A stretch of DNA of 64,000 nt from Lateolabrax maculatus. Taxonomy: Eukaryota; Chordata; Actinopteri; Acropomatiformes; Lateolabracidae. This document shows positions 63,884-64,000 of the stretch, one piece after another; position 1 is the stretch's first letter; every line of letters starts with the position of its first letter. A program made the position numbers and the translations under genes. The stretch lies in assembly GCA_031216445.1 (NCBI GenBank), contig CM062218.1:20435501-20499500 (forward strand), written 5' to 3'. The notes beneath the pieces were generated by a model. It saw nothing but the letters and a program-made list of their open reading frames with translations, was not told the DNA's origin and made no database searches.

Positions 63884-64000
63884 CGTGGTGAAGTATTTAG
63901 ATCCTTTAATCAGTCAGTAAAAGTGTCAATATAGCAATATAAAATACTCCATTACAAGTAAAAGTCCTGCATTGAAAATGTAACTGAAGTAAAAGTACGC
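63884..64000 (+). mobile_element. Dispersed repeat C, copy 2 (cut by window edge)
   Basis: Begins with a decayed CGTGGTGAAGTATTTAGATC terminus and has the 26-bp block at 63956-63981 shared with the copy at 47897, in the same orientation. It continues past the right edge. Confidence 0.65.

Larger units (their letters stand above)
53192..64000 (-). other. ptpru: ptpru intron 1 (partial)
   Basis: Sequence upstream of the exon acceptor at 53191. No exon encoding a signal peptide and ending with a phase-1 donor was found on the minus strand up to the window edge, so exon 1 and the promoter lie beyond 64000. Contents: a dispersed repeat at about 53912-54165, a GC-rich block at 54885-55260, (GT)n at 55363-55383, a large repeat copy at about 59465-59965, (TCTA)n at 61689-61720, and a repeat cut by the window edge at 63884-64000. 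Confidence 0.8.

Noticed and set aside
1..64000. CRISPR arrays, operons, prophage or other microbial systems
   Set aside because: No regularly spaced direct repeats, no dense coding, no ribosome-binding sites; spliced vertebrate exons and microsatellites show this is animal nuclear DNA.
53192..64000. Exon 1 of ptpru within the window
   Set aside because: No minus-strand frame here combines an initiator, a hydrophobic leader and a phase-1 donor; exon 1 must lie beyond the right edge.

Overview
The window is vertebrate nuclear DNA, almost certainly from a teleost and probably a percomorph fish. It is AT-leaning, rich in (CA/GT)n microsatellites and degenerate dispersed repeats, and has no compact gene layout. 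Four short coding blocks on the minus strand have canonical splice sites and compatible phases. Together they encode the start of the ectodomain of a type R2B (MAM-Ig-FnIII) receptor protein tyrosine phosphatase, best matching PTPRU (PTP-lambda / PCP-2 / PTP-psi). The fish assignment rests on repeat sequences I recognise from memory and on the divergence of the exons; no search was run.

Layout, with the gene running right to left: 64000-53192 is part of intron 1, and exon 1 with the signal peptide lies outside the window. 53191-53063 is exon 2 (129 bp, start of the MAM domain). 53062-16460 is intron 2 (36.6 kb). 16459-16188 is exon 3 (272 bp, MAM core). 16187-7238 is intron 3 (8.95 kb). 7237-7156 is exon 4 (82 bp, end of MAM). 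7155-1241 is intron 4 (5.9 kb). 1240-1125 is exon 5 (116 bp, start of the Ig-like domain). 1124-1 is part of intron 5. Intron phases are 1, 1, 0, 1, 0. The 599 coding bases stay open across every junction and carry the four MAM cysteines and the first Ig cysteine. The phosphatase domains, transmembrane segment and FnIII repeats are not in this window.

More than 99% of the window is intron. Its contents are microsatellites and homopolymer runs, purine- or pyrimidine-rich tracts, a 5'-truncated LINE 3' end (about 51860-52192), several dispersed-repeat families with two or more copies inside the window (some inverted), a 92-bp insertion with an exact 11-bp target-site duplication, and a perfect 16-bp inverted repeat. 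A few stretches have the texture of conserved or GC-rich regulatory DNA. I found no second gene, no convincing RNA gene and no new biological system. The most useful points are the exon map, the TSD-bounded insertion, the short perfect hairpin, the GC-rich block upstream of exon 2 and the inverted repeat pairs inside the introns.
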